Shown: in pieces, positions 9,685 through 18,481 of the stretch
Layout of the letters: every line of letters starts with the position of its first letter
How positions within the stretch are numbered: the first letter of the stretch is position 1
From: Allobosea sp.
Lineage (GTDB): Bacteria; Pseudomonadota; Alphaproteobacteria; Rhizobiales; Kaistiaceae
Length of the DNA stretch: 64,000 nucleotides
Reading direction: 5' to 3'
NCBI GenBank assembly: GCA_017307955.1
Contig: JAFKFV010000019.1
Location: forward strand, 124,001 to 188,000
The notes under the pieces: model-generated
What the model saw: the letters and a program-made list of their open reading frames with translations, nothing else
Told to the model about the DNA's origin: nothing
Database searches by the model: none
Made by a program: the position numbers and the translations under genes

Positions 9685-10391
9685 GCTTCCCCTCCCCGCG
9701 CCCCGATTGTCCGGGGCAGACGACCTTCTGGCCGTCGATTAATTCAGTATGCTTCAGTTATTCGATCGGGACACGGCCGAGTCAATCGGGATTCGTCGCT
9801 GCGCCGCGGGCTCGCGGAGGGGCATTTCGGTGCGGTGCGGCAGCCGCATTGCCGAGCGACCCGCCTCTTTGCTGCGCATTGGGATGATGTCCGAGGCGAT
9901 TCGGCGCTGCCCTCCAGATCGGGCGCGGTCAGCCGCGTGGTGCTGCTTTTCAGGCTACAAAGCCGGCGAAGGCAAAATGCGCTGTCCATTCCTCGATCGG
10001 CGCATCAAACGACCATAATCTGAGGATCGCGGAATCCCATCCCCAGATCCTGTCGCAAAACGGAAATGCATCGCTGGTAGCCAAGCGCTCGCCGGTGTCC
10101 TATTCAGGCCAGCGGACGCTGCCGGCGCGTCGACGTAAACGTTTCGTCAACCACGCCGGCCTAGCGTCTCATCCGGCGAAATCTGGAATGAGGAGACATC
10201 CGATGACAGATCTTCGAGCCCGCGCCGACAACCGATGCGCTGCCGCCACGAGCATGCGCCAGGCGACGGGAACCTGCTGTCGCGACCGGCATTGAGGCGA
10301 GCCGGATCGAAGGGTCCGGCATGAGTTCCCATCTTCAGTCCAATCGCGGCCCGGTCCTTGCATGGCTGGGTATGGCGAAAGGAGGCATTCG
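9685..10391. other. Non-coding stretch between ROK regulator and small ORF
   Basis: These 707 bases contain no convincing long gene. Near the ROK start is a direct repeat TTCAGT (9743-9748 and 9753-9758), one helical turn apart, a possible regulator site. Further right is a LacI-type operator-like core (listed separately). A 30-codon ORF at 10203-10295 has a good ribosome site (GAGGAGA) but ends abruptly; it may be a leader or the stub of a lost gene. Confidence 0.5.
10132..10148. promoter_or_regulatory. LacI-family operator-like site
   Basis: GACGTAAACGTTTCGTC contains the central-CG core AAACGTTT typical of LacI/PurR/RbsR operators, with GACG and CGTC at its ends. It is 55 bases upstream of a short ORF with a ribosome site. 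No LacI-family gene is present in the window, so the cognate regulator would act in trans or has been lost. Confidence 0.4.
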
Positions 10392-10598
10392 GTGTTCGAC
10401 AATTACATCATCGAGATCGACGACAAGGCTGCCGGCATCCTCGTGAGGTCCGACCGCGCCTTTGCGTTCCACGCCCTCGAACGCACCTTCTCCGTGCTGG
10501 AAGGCATGCTGTTTCCCGATGCGATCGCGGCCGAGCGCGCCGCGCGCAAGGTGAGACGCGGCCCGCCGGCCCCTGCCCTGGCGGCCGCCGCCGGCTGA
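10392..10598 (+). CDS. Small conserved-looking protein, 68 residues
   Basis: A GTG start at 10392 is preceded by a near-perfect AAAGGAGG ribosome site (10378-10385), and a strong terminator follows the stop. The product begins FDNYIIEIDDKAAGIL and continues with a folded-looking stretch (RAFAFHALERTFSVLEGMLF) before an Ala/Pro tail. No signal peptide or membrane span is seen. Single-gene transcription unit with unknown function; the strong translation and termination signals are the main evidence that it is real. Confidence 0.65.
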   Translation: MFDNYIIEIDDKAAGILVRSDRAFAFHALERTFSVLEGMLFPDAIAAERAARKVRRGPPAPALAAAAG

Positions 10599-10604
10599 CG
10601 ATCA

Positions 10605-10639
10605 AAGGCCCCGCACATGCTGCGGGGCCTTCTCTTTTG
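10605..10639 (+). terminator. Rho-independent terminator after small ORF
   Basis: AAGGCCCCGCA pairs perfectly with TGCGGGGCCTT (11 bp, 5-base loop), followed by CTCTTTT. It begins 7 bases after the small gene's stop. Confidence 0.9.
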
Positions 10640-10691
10640 CGCGCCCCGCGCGCTATGGTGATCCCCGGTCTCTTGGGGTTCATTTCAGAAA

Positions 10692-12068
10692 GTGACGTTG
10701 CGCGACGAGCTTCATGCGAGGGCCGAGGCCCTCGTCGAACGGGAAACCGCCGCCTTCGTCGCAGCCCATCCGGTGTCCGAGGCCCTCGCGGCCATCGCCC
10801 GCCAAAACTATCCCGGCGGCGTTCCCATGCACTGGATGCTGGACTGGGAAACCCCCGTCCCGCTCTCCATCGTTTCCGCAAGCGGCGCCACCATCGAGGA
10901 TGCCGACGGGCTCAGCTATGCCGATTTCTGCCTCGGCGACAGCGGCGCCCTGTTCGGCCATTCGCCGCCGGCCGTCGCCCGCGCGATCACAGACCAGGCG
11001 AAGCGCGGGCTGACGGCGATGCTGCCCGGCCCCGATACCGCATTTGTCGGGCAGCAGCTGGCGCGGCTGTTCGGCCTTCCCTTCTGGCAGACGACCGCCA
11101 CCGCGAGCGACGCCAACCGGGCCGTGATCCGCTGGGCGCGGGCGATCACAGGCCGGCGCAAGCTGCTCGTCTTCGATGGCTGCTATCACGGCCAGGTCGA
11201 CGAGACCTTCGCGCGGCTCGAGAACGGCCGCGTCGTCCCCTCGCGCGGGCTGATCGGCCCGATCCCCTCGGCGAGCGACGACACGCTGCTGGTGCCCTTC
11301 AACGACCTCGCCGCGGTCGAAGCGGCGCTTTCGGGCGGCGACGTGGCGCTTCTCCTGACCGAGCCGGCGCTGACCAATACCGGCATGGTGCTGCCGGAGC
11401 CCGGATACCTCGAGGGCCTCCTCGAGGCGGCGCGGGCGGCCGGCACGCTCGTCGCCTTCGACGAGACGCATACGATCTCCACCGGCCGCGGCGGCCATAC
11501 CGGCGGCTTCCGCCTCTCGCCGGATTTCTTCGTGCTCGGCAAGCCGGTGGCGGGCGGACTCCCGGCCGCGGTCTATGGCTTCACGGCTCAGGTCGAGGCG
11601 GCGATGCGGCGCGTCCAGGCCGAGCGGCCGGACGGCTATAGCGGCATCGGCACGACGCTCTCCGGCAATCTCCTGACAATGGCAGCGATGCGCGCCTGCC
11701 TCGGCGAGGTGATGACGGAGATCAGCTATCTGCACATGACCAGCCTCGCGGCGACCCTGGCCGACGGGCTCGAGGGCGCGCTTCGGTCGCGGGGGCTGCC
11801 GTGGTGCGTGATCCGGCTCGGCGCGCGCGTCGAGCTCGTCTTCCGCGAGACGCCGCCGCGCAATGGCGCCGAGGCGCGCGAGGCGCTCGATCCGCTGCTG
11901 GAGCGGGCGCTGCACCTCTACCTCATGAACCGCGGCGTCATCGTCACGCCGTTCCACAACATGATGCTGGTCTCGCCGGCGACAACCGGATGGGATGTCG
12001 AACGGCTGGTGACGCTGATGGGCGAAGCCTTCGACATCCTGACCGGCGAAGCCGGAGCCGTGCCATGA
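10692..12068 (+). CDS. Class III PLP-dependent aminotransferase (GSA-aminotransferase-like)
   Basis: This 458-residue fold-type I aminotransferase has the PLP lysine in FVLGKPVAGG (Lys284), the DETHT aspartate segment (VAFDETHTIST) and the GCYHG motif. The domain order resembles glutamate-1-semialdehyde aminotransferase and beta-amino-acid aminotransferases. The start appears to be GTG at 10692. Its stop overlaps the next start (ATGA), so it is translationally coupled to a glutamine-synthetase-like enzyme. This suggests joint action on an amine or amino acid rather than haem synthesis. The substrate is not deducible. Confidence 0.85.
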   Translation: MTLRDELHARAEALVERETAAFVAAHPVSEALAAIARQNYPGGVPMHWMLDWETPVPLSIVSASGATIEDADGLSYADFCLGDSGALFGHSPPAVARAITDQAKRGLTAMLPGPDTAFVGQQLARLFGLPFWQTTATASDANRAVIRWARAITGRRKLLVFDGCYHGQVDETFARLENGRVVPSRGLIGPIPSASDDTLLVPFNDLAAVEAALSGGDVALLLTEPALTNTGMVLPEPGYLEGLLEAARAAGTLVAFDETHTISTGRGGHTGGFRLSPDFFVLGKPVAGGLPAAVYGFTAQVEAAMRRVQAERPDGYSGIGTTLSGNLLTMAAMRACLGEVMTEISYLHMTSLAATLADGLEGALRSRGLPWCVIRLGARVELVFRETPPRNGAEAREALDPLLERALHLYLMNRGVIVTPFHNMMLVSPATTGWDVERLVTLMGEAFDILTGEAGAVP

Positions 12069-13426
12069 TCCGCCCCGATCCCAGCGAGGCGGAAGCCTTC
12101 CTCGCCGCCCATCCGGATATCGTCCAGTTCGAGGCGTTCATCACCGATCCGAGCGGCGTCCAGCGCGGCAAGATCCTGCGGCCGGAGGAACTTCTCGGCG
12201 CGTTCCGCCACGGCCGCCCCCTGCCCTGCTCGATCCTGTCGCTCGATATTACGGGCGCCGATGTCGAGGAAACGGGGCTCGTCTGGGACGAGGGCGATTC
12301 CGACCGCGACTGCATGCCCGTCGCCGGCACGCTGACCGCCGCGCCCTGGCTGGCCGTGCCGACGGCGCAGATGATCCTCACCTCGTTCGAGAAGGACGGC
12401 AGCCCGTCGATCGCCGATCCGCGCCATACCGTCGCCCGTGTCGTCGAGGCGCTGACGGCGCGCGGTCTCTTTCCGGTGGTGGCGATCGAGCTCGAATTCT
12501 ATCTCATCGATCGCGCGGCGATGATGGAAGGCCGGCCGAGGCCCCCGAAGGGCAAGAGCGGCTTCCGCCAGGAGCATCTTCAGGCCTATCTGCTGCAGGA
12601 TCTCGAAGACTTCTCGCCCTTCCTCGACGACGTCTATGCCGGCGCCAAGGCGATGGGCCTGCCGGCGCGGACGCTGATCTCGGAATATGCGCCCGGTCAG
12701 CTCGAGATCGTGCTCGGCCATCGCAGCGATGCGCTGCGCGCCGCCGACGACGCCATCCTCTACAAGCGGCTGGTCAAGGGCGTCGCCGAGAAGCATGGCT
12801 ATGTGGCGACCTTCATGGCCAAGCCCTATGCCAACTATTCCGGCAGCGGCATGCATGTGCATGCGAGCCTCGCGGACAGCGCCGGCGCCAATCTCTTCGC
12901 CGGCGAAGGAGACGCCAATCTCCTTCTGAAGCAGGCGATCGGCGGCCTCAACGCCACCATGGCCGAGAGCATGGCGATGTTCGCGCCCAACGCGAATTCC
13001 TATCGCCGCTTCCGGCCCAACTCCTATGCGCCGGTCGGCCCGGCCTGGGCGATCGACAACCGTTCCGTGCCGGTGCGCGTGACCGCCGGTCCGCCCGCCA
13101 GCCGCCATCTGGAGCAGCGCGTCTGCGGCGCCGACGCCAACCCCTATGTGGCGCTGGCGACCGTGCTCGCCGGCATGCTGGAAGGGATCGAGCGCGGCAT
13201 TGATCCGGGCCCGCCCATCACCGGCAACGGCTATGAGCAGATCGAGCCGAGCCTGCCGACGACCTGGCACGCGGCGCTCGCCGCCGCGCGCGCCTCGCGC
13301 TTCCTGCCCGAGCGGCTCGGCGCCGAGTTCGTGGCGCATTATCTCGCGATCAAAGAAGCGGAATGCGCGCGCTTCTTCGCGGAAATCCCCGATCTCGATT
13401 ATGCGCTGTATCTGAGGCTCGCCTGA
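12065..13426 (+). CDS. Glutamine synthetase family protein (gamma-glutamyl ligase type)
   Basis: This 453-residue protein has the GS beta-grasp N-terminus and the catalytic domain, with KPYANYSGSGMHVHASL near residue 252 and the arginine-rich FRPNSYAPVGPAWAIDNRSV segment. It lacks the C-terminal adenylylation tyrosine region of GlnA type I and resembles PuuA-type gamma-glutamylpolyamine or gamma-glutamylamide synthetases. The ATG overlaps the aminotransferase stop by 4 bases. Likely reaction: ATP-dependent joining of glutamate to an amine. Specificity is inferred from family only. Confidence 0.85.
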   Translation: MIRPDPSEAEAFLAAHPDIVQFEAFITDPSGVQRGKILRPEELLGAFRHGRPLPCSILSLDITGADVEETGLVWDEGDSDRDCMPVAGTLTAAPWLAVPTAQMILTSFEKDGSPSIADPRHTVARVVEALTARGLFPVVAIELEFYLIDRAAMMEGRPRPPKGKSGFRQEHLQAYLLQDLEDFSPFLDDVYAGAKAMGLPARTLISEYAPGQLEIVLGHRSDALRAADDAILYKRLVKGVAEKHGYVATFMAKPYANYSGSGMHVHASLADSAGANLFAGEGDANLLLKQAIGGLNATMAESMAMFAPNANSYRRFRPNSYAPVGPAWAIDNRSVPVRVTAGPPASRHLEQRVCGADANPYVALATVLAGMLEGIERGIDPGPPITGNGYEQIEPSLPTTWHAALAAARASRFLPERLGAEFVAHYLAIKEAECARFFAEIPDLDYALYLRLA

Positions 13427-13484
13427 AAGGGTAGCTTAAGCGCTCACCTCCTAGAGTCGAACCGTCAGGTTGGGGCGGGGACGC

Positions 13485-15785
13485 ATGGTCGACGACTATC
13501 TCGAGGGGATCGAGCAGGCGACGCAGTTCTGCGACGTCCGCGACCTCCTTTCGGCCTGGCAGAACGCCGCCGAGGCGCATGGCGGCGTGCCCGACCATGA
13601 CGCCTTTCTGGCGGGGTCGGCAGCGCCCGTGATGGAGCGCCTCCTGCTGATGTCGCCCGTCGACGGGACGCTGGTCTATGACCGGGTCGGCTCGACCATC
13701 GTCTCGCTGTTCGGCCACGACCCAACCGGCCGCCGCCTCGACGAAATCGACAATCCCGGCATCCGGCCGTTCAAACATCGCTATGTCGACGCCGCCGCAG
13801 GGGACCGGCCGGTCTTCACCATCCAGCACCAGGTCAACCTCAACTCGATCGGCACCAATGAGCGGCTGCTGCTGCCGACGCGCAAGGGCGGCCAGCCACG
13901 GCTCGTCGTCTATGTGCGCAGCCGGGGCGAGCAGCGCGACCTGCTGCGGGCCGTGTTCAACGCCAGCAGCGACGGCATTAACGTGCTCGAGGCGGTGCGC
14001 GACGCGGACGGCGCCATCACGGATTTCGTCATCCTCGCCGCCAATGCCGAATCCGCGCGGCGCATGAGGCTCGAGCCGGAAGCGATCGTCGGCCGGCTGC
14101 TGACCGAGTATTTCCCCTTCGCACGCACGAATGGCGTCCTCGCGCATATGATCCACGCCGTCGAAGCGCAGGTGCGCGACGTGGTCGAGACGCGCTATCC
14201 GATGCAAAGCGAGATTGTCGAGCGGGAGCTTCGCCTCGTCCCGAACGGCGATCAGCTGACGGTCACCAATATCGATGTCGGACCGAAGCGCACGGCCGCC
14301 CGGGCGGTGGAGCGGCACCGCAACGAGCTCCTGACCGCCAACCGGCTGCTGGCCTGCCAGGCGGAAGACCTCCGCTCGGCCAATTCGGCTCTGGAGGAGA
14401 CGGCCCGCGAACTGCGCGCCGAAATCGACCGCAACCGCGCCCTCGAAGCCGAACTCATCCGCCGCGCCCGCTATGACGGGCTGACCGACCTGCCGAACCG
14501 CAGCTATTTCGAGGCGCGCTTCCACGAGATCGTCGAGGATGCGCGGCGCACGGGCCGGCGGGTGGCGCTCTGCATCCTGGATGTCGACCATTTCAAGGAG
14601 ATCAACGACCGCTTCGGGCATAATACCGGCGACGTCGTGCTGCGCGAAATCTCCTCGCGGCTCACCCGCACGATCCGCTCGACCGATATCGCTGGGCGGC
14701 TCGGCGGCGACGAATTCGCCGTCCTCCTCATCGATGCCGCCGACGCGGAGGCGGCGCGCGCCGCGGTCGGCCGCATGGTGACCGAGGTGATGCGGCCGCT
14801 CACCGTGCTGCGCCAGGACGTGCCGGTCAGCCTCAGCGCCGGCATCGCGATCTTCCCGCAGGACGCGGCCACCGAGACCGACCTCATGGCGGCGGCCGAT
14901 CTCGCCGTCTATCGCGCCAAGCGGGCGGGTCGTGGCCGGCCGGTCTTCTTCGAGCCGGAAATGCGCGCCGAGGCCGACCGCCGCACACGCCTCATCCGTT
15001 CGCTCGGCCGCGGCGTCGCGAATGGCGAGCTTCGGCCGCATTACCAGCCGCTGCTCGATTTGCGGACCGGCCAGCTCGTCGGCTTCGAGGCGCTCGCGCG
15101 CTGGTATCATCCGACCAAGGGCATCCTGGCGCCGGGCCTCTTCGCCGAGGCCTTCGACGAGCCCGATCTCGCCCGCGCCATCACGGCGGCCATGATCGAC
15201 GCCGTCACCTCGGACCTTCGCAGCTGGAGCCATACGGCGGTGCCGGGGCATGTCAGCATCAATGTCACTGCCTTCGACCTGCGCGCCGAGGGCTTCGCCG
15301 CCGATCTCAAGCAGCGGCTTCAGCATCGCGGACTGGCGACGGGGCAAATGGCGGTCGAGGTCACGGAGACGACCGTGCTTTCGCACGATTCGGAGCGGAT
15401 CGCGGCCTCTCTGGCGGAGCTGCGCGCGCTCGGCTTCGCCGTGGCGCTCGACGATTTCGGCACCGGCTATGCCTCGCTCAGCCATCTGATCTCGCTGCCC
15501 TGCGACACGATCAAGATCGACCGGTCCTTCGTGTCCGGCCTTGGCGCGAGCCCGCGCACCGCCGCCGTGGTGCGCTCGATGGTCCAGCTTTCGGCGGCGC
15601 TCGGCCTCGATATCGTGGCGGAGGGTGTCGAGACGCGCGCCGAACTCGACGCGATCCGCGCGCTCGACTGCCATCTGGTGCAGGGCTATCTCGTCTCCGA
15701 GCCGCTTCCCGGCGACCGCATCCCCGCCTTCGTCGCCAGCTTCGCCCCGCGGCCGACAGCGCTCCGAAGCGTCCTCAGCGCCTGA
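13485..15785 (+). CDS. Bifunctional-type GGDEF-EAL cyclic-di-GMP protein
   Basis: The protein has 766 residues. The first 280 resemble two PAS-type sensor regions without membrane spans; a coiled-coil linker (about 280-330) follows. The GGDEF domain has an intact active site (RLGGDEF near 405), preceded at the right distance by an RxxD inhibitory site (RSTD). The EAL domain (GFEALARW near 534) has its metal and catalytic residues (INVT, VEVTE, DDFGTGYAS, KIDRSF, AEGVET). Both synthesis and hydrolysis of c-di-GMP are therefore possible. I use the ATG at 13485 with GGGGCGGGG upstream rather than an earlier TTG. The gene is monocistronic. Confidence 0.93.
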   Translation: MVDDYLEGIEQATQFCDVRDLLSAWQNAAEAHGGVPDHDAFLAGSAAPVMERLLLMSPVDGTLVYDRVGSTIVSLFGHDPTGRRLDEIDNPGIRPFKHRYVDAAAGDRPVFTIQHQVNLNSIGTNERLLLPTRKGGQPRLVVYVRSRGEQRDLLRAVFNASSDGINVLEAVRDADGAITDFVILAANAESARRMRLEPEAIVGRLLTEYFPFARTNGVLAHMIHAVEAQVRDVVETRYPMQSEIVERELRLVPNGDQLTVTNIDVGPKRTAARAVERHRNELLTANRLLACQAEDLRSANSALEETARELRAEIDRNRALEAELIRRARYDGLTDLPNRSYFEARFHEIVEDARRTGRRVALCILDVDHFKEINDRFGHNTGDVVLREISSRLTRTIRSTDIAGRLGGDEFAVLLIDAADAEAARAAVGRMVTEVMRPLTVLRQDVPVSLSAGIAIFPQDAATETDLMAAADLAVYRAKRAGRGRPVFFEPEMRAEADRRTRLIRSLGRGVANGELRPHYQPLLDLRTGQLVGFEALARWYHPTKGILAPGLFAEAFDEPDLARAITAAMIDAVTSDLRSWSHTAVPGHVSINVTAFDLRAEGFAADLKQRLQHRGLATGQMAVEVTETTVLSHDSERIAASLAELRALGFAVALDDFGTGYASLSHLISLPCDTIKIDRSFVSGLGASPRTAAVVRSMVQLSAALGLDIVAEGVETRAELDAIRALDCHLVQGYLVSEPLPGDRIPAFVASFAPRPTALRSVLSA

Positions 15786-15798
15786 GCGCCGCGGAATT

Positions 15799-15821
15799 TC
15801 TGGAATTATTCCAAGTATAAT
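15799..15821 (+). promoter_or_regulatory. Candidate Irr/Fur-type operator and -10 box for exbB-exbD-tonB
   Basis: TCTGGAATTATTCCAAG (15799-15815) contains the perfect dyad TGGAAT-T-ATTCCA and matches the rhizobial iron-control element (TTTAGAA-N3-TTCTAAA) at 10 of 14 defined positions. A consensus TATAAT (15816-15821) follows immediately, so a bound repressor would cover the -35/-10 spacer. The -35 box is poor. It is 150 bases upstream of exbB. Confidence 0.5.
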
Positions 15822-15965
15822 CTTTCGTTCCGAAACAATTACTTCTTGATTCGACGAACGCGCTGCCGCAGTCATCAGTCGCCGCGATCGATACTCTTTC
15901 GATCCATTATAAACTGAGATCCGGCAACACCACATTGCCGGACCTCCCGTGACGAGTCTGCTGCC

Positions 15966-16814
15966 ATGACTGGACGGGCCGCTGCCGCCCCCTGCCGCAT
16001 CGCCGCCGCCACCCTCGCCCTCGTGCTGCTCGCCGCCGCGCCGGCGCTGGCGCAGGGATTGCCGCCGCCGATCGCGTCGATCGATGTCGAGGCCGAGCCA
16101 CTCTCGCCCTGGACGATGATTCGCCATGCCGATCTGGTGGTGCAGAGCGTGATGGGCGGCCTCGCCTTCGCGTCGCTCGTCACCTGGACGATCTGGCTGG
16201 CGAAGACGATGGAGCTCGCGGCGGCGCGGCGGAAGGCCGGCGCCGCGACGCGCCGCCTCGCCGAGGCCGACAGTCTCGACCAGGGCCTCCGCGCGCTCGA
16301 CCGTGGCTGGACACGCAGCGGCCCGGTCGCCGATCTCGCCCAGGCGGCGGCGATGGAGCTGCGCCGCTCGGCCGATCTCCCGGCGGAGGGCGTCAAGGAG
16401 CGGCTCGCCATCGCGCTCGCCCGCATCGAGGCGCGAGCCGGACGCGTGATGGCGCGCGGCACGGGCGTCCTCGCCACCATCGGCTCGACGGCGCCCTTTG
16501 TCGGCTTGTTCGGCACCGTCTGGGGCATCATGAACGCCTTCATCGGCATCAGCGAGACGCGGCAGACCAGCCTCGCGGTCGTCGCGCCCGGCATCGCCGA
16601 GGCGCTGCTCGCAACCGCCATCGGCCTCGTCGCCGCGATTCCCGCGGTGATCATCTACAACCATTTCGCCCGGCTGATCGCCGGCTATCGCGCGCAGCTC
16701 GCCGATGCCGGCGCCGAGCTTCTGCAGCATGTCTCGCGCGATCTCGACCGGGCGCATGCCGCCGCGACGCCGCCGGCCGTGCGCCGCGCCCCCCAACTCG
16801 CCGCAGCGGAGTAG
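15966..16814 (+). CDS. exbB: TonB-system proton channel subunit ExbB
   Basis: This 282-residue MotA/TolQ/ExbB-family protein starts with a cleavable-type signal (ending ALAQG near residue 30), as in long alphaproteobacterial ExbB proteins. The first membrane span is near 65-85, a cytoplasmic domain covers about 90-170, and two spans follow (GVLATIGSTAPFVGLFGTVWG and LLATAIGLVAAIPAVIIYN). With ExbD it harvests the proton gradient for TonB. It leads a tight exbB-exbD-tonB operon behind a probable iron-controlled promoter. ExbD context distinguishes it from TolQ. Confidence 0.93.
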   Translation: MTGRAAAAPCRIAAATLALVLLAAAPALAQGLPPPIASIDVEAEPLSPWTMIRHADLVVQSVMGGLAFASLVTWTIWLAKTMELAAARRKAGAATRRLAEADSLDQGLRALDRGWTRSGPVADLAQAAAMELRRSADLPAEGVKERLAIALARIEARAGRVMARGTGVLATIGSTAPFVGLFGTVWGIMNAFIGISETRQTSLAVVAPGIAEALLATAIGLVAAIPAVIIYNHFARLIAGYRAQLADAGAELLQHVSRDLDRAHAAATPPAVRRAPQLAAAE

Positions 16815-16817
16815 ACC

Positions 16818-17264
16818 ATGGCCGTCTCGCTCAAGGATTCGTCCGCTGACGACATCGGCGAGGTCTCCGAGATCAATGTCACGCCGTTCATCGACGTGAT
16901 CCTCGTGCTCCTCATCATCTTCATGGTGGCGGCGCCGCTCTCGACCGTCGATGTCGCCGTCGACCTTCCGGTGTCCAATGCGGCGCCGGCGACGCGGCCC
17001 GACAAGCCGGTGTTCCTCACGGTGCGCGAGGACCTGACGCTGGCGCTCGCCAATGACACGGTGCCGCGCGACGCGCTGCAGGCGAGGCTGGATGGGCTCA
17101 CCTCGGGCAATCGCGAGGAGCGCGTGTTCCTGCGCGCCGATGGCGCCGTCGCCTATGGCGAACTCATGCAGGTGATGAACCTCCTGCGGTCGGCCGGCTA
17201 TCTCAAGATCGCTCTGGTCGGGCTGGAGGATCAGGGCGCTGCGCCGCCCGCTGCAGCGCCATGA
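16818..17264 (+). CDS. exbD: TonB-system subunit ExbD
   Basis: This 148-residue protein has one N-terminal membrane span (residues about 23-43) containing the conserved proton-carrying aspartate in NVTPFIDVILVLLI, and a periplasmic domain. It starts 3 bases after exbB and its stop overlaps the tonB start. It pairs with ExbB to energise outer-membrane siderophore or haem receptors. Confidence 0.94.
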   Translation: MAVSLKDSSADDIGEVSEINVTPFIDVILVLLIIFMVAAPLSTVDVAVDLPVSNAAPATRPDKPVFLTVREDLTLALANDTVPRDALQARLDGLTSGNREERVFLRADGAVAYGELMQVMNLLRSAGYLKIALVGLEDQGAAPPAAAP

Positions 17265-18460
17265 GCGGGCCGGGACGCCACGGATACGGCAAGCGGACGG
17301 GCGTCGCCGACACGGCGGCGCGCTGGCTGCTGGCCGGCTCGCTGGCGGTCAGCGCGCATGCCGCCGTCGTCTGGGCCGTCTCGGAATGGACGACGCGCGA
17401 GGCGGCGGCCAGCGAACCGCCGCCGGCGATGATGATCGAACTGGCGCCGCTCGCGGTGACGCCGGACAGCGTGCCCATGCAATCGCTCGCTTCCGCTGCC
17501 AGCGCCGAAGCGGAGCCGGAGCCTGGGCCCGCCCCGGAGGAGCCGAAGCCCGTGGCGGAGCCGCCGCCCGAGCCTCAACCCACCCCGCCGCCAGAGCCGC
17601 CCAAGGTCGAACCGCCGCCACCGCCGCCTGAGCCCGTGCCGCCGCCCCCGGCGCCGGAGCCGCCAAAGGTCGAGCCGCCGCCGCCCCTGCCGGAGCCGAC
17701 GCCGACGCCGAAAGTCGAACCGCCTCCGCCGCCCCCGGCGCCCGAGCCGCCCAAGGTCGAGCCGCCACCCGAGCCCGAACTGCGCCTTCCCGAGGCGCCG
17801 GCGCCCGAGGTGTTGCCGACGCCGCCACCGGCTCCGCCCAAGGTCGAGCCACCGAAGGTTGAGCCGCCGAAAGCCGAACCACCCGAGCCTGAGCCGCCCA
17901 AGCCCGAACTGCCGAAGCCCGAGCTGCCGAAGCCCGAGTTGCCCAAGCCGCCGCCACCCCAGCCAAAGGTGGAGCCGCCGAAGCCAGTCGAGCCGAAGAA
18001 GGTCGAACCGGCGAAGCCGAAGGTGGAGAAGCCGCGCAAGCAGGTGGCCGAGAAGAAGCAGGAGACGAAGAAGCCGAAGGCCGCGGCCGCCACAAAGAGC
18101 GCGCCCGCGCCGAAGGCCGCCGATGCCGCGGCGGCCAAGGGAACGAAGTCGGCGGCACCGGTCTCCGGCGCCGGCGTCAAGTCGGTGTCGCCCGCGACAT
18201 GGAAGAGCCGGTTGCTCGCCCATCTCAACCGCAACAAGCGCTTTCCGCGCGGCGCGGGGACGGGCACGGCCTCGGTCGCCTTCACGATCGACCGAGCGGG
18301 CCGCGTTCTCGCCGCTCGGCTGGTCGGATCGACGGGCGATGCGCGGCTCGACGCGGAGGCGGTCAGCCTGCTGAAGCGCGCAAGCCCGCTGCCGCCGCCG
18401 CCCGAGGGTTTCGGCAAGGGCAGGATCGCGCTGACGGTGCCGGTGCGCTTCAGCCGCTGA
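17261..18460 (+). CDS. tonB: TonB energy-transducing protein with very long proline-rich spacer
   Basis: The protein has 399 residues: an N-terminal membrane anchor at about 23-43; a Pro/Glu/Lys repeat region (about 75-270, units such as PPKVEPP and PKPELP); an Ala/Lys linker; and a C-terminal TonB domain (about 305-399) with the RFPRGAGTGTASVAFTIDR and GDARLDAEAVSLLKRASPLP segments. Most TonB proteins are 220-300 residues, so the spacer is unusually long and could reach across a wide periplasm. The ATG overlaps the exbD stop (ATGA). It converges on an SDR gene. Confidence 0.92.
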   Translation: MSGPGRHGYGKRTGVADTAARWLLAGSLAVSAHAAVVWAVSEWTTREAAASEPPPAMMIELAPLAVTPDSVPMQSLASAASAEAEPEPGPAPEEPKPVAEPPPEPQPTPPPEPPKVEPPPPPPEPVPPPPAPEPPKVEPPPPLPEPTPTPKVEPPPPPPAPEPPKVEPPPEPELRLPEAPAPEVLPTPPPAPPKVEPPKVEPPKAEPPEPEPPKPELPKPELPKPELPKPPPPQPKVEPPKPVEPKKVEPAKPKVEKPRKQVAEKKQETKKPKAAAATKSAPAPKAADAAAAKGTKSAAPVSGAGVKSVSPATWKSRLLAHLNRNKRFPRGAGTGTASVAFTIDRAGRVLAARLVGSTGDARLDAEAVSLLKRASPLPPPPEGFGKGRIALTVPVRFSR

Positions 18461-18481
18461 AGGGCACCGGGAGACGGCTCG

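Noticed and set aside
9744..9989. 81-codon minus-strand frame upstream of the ROK gene
   Set aside because: Cys/Arg/Ser-rich chance translation, no start signal; its position suits promoter DNA.
8422..10023. Plus-strand frame of 533 codons opposite the ROK regulator
   Set aside because: Low-complexity composition, no ribosome site, antisense to a gene with clear helix-turn-helix and ROK domain.
13350..16796. Minus-strand open frame of about 1,150 codons antisense to the GGDEF-EAL gene and exbB
   Set aside because: The translation is Arg/Asp/Gly/Ala-rich with no domain, and it lies opposite genes with complete catalytic motifs. Long antisense frames are expected in GC-rich DNA.
17520..18060. 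Repeated GC-rich units that resemble a repeat array
   Set aside because: They are codon repeats for the Pro-rich TonB spacer, with no constant spacer length or dyads, so not a CRISPR array.
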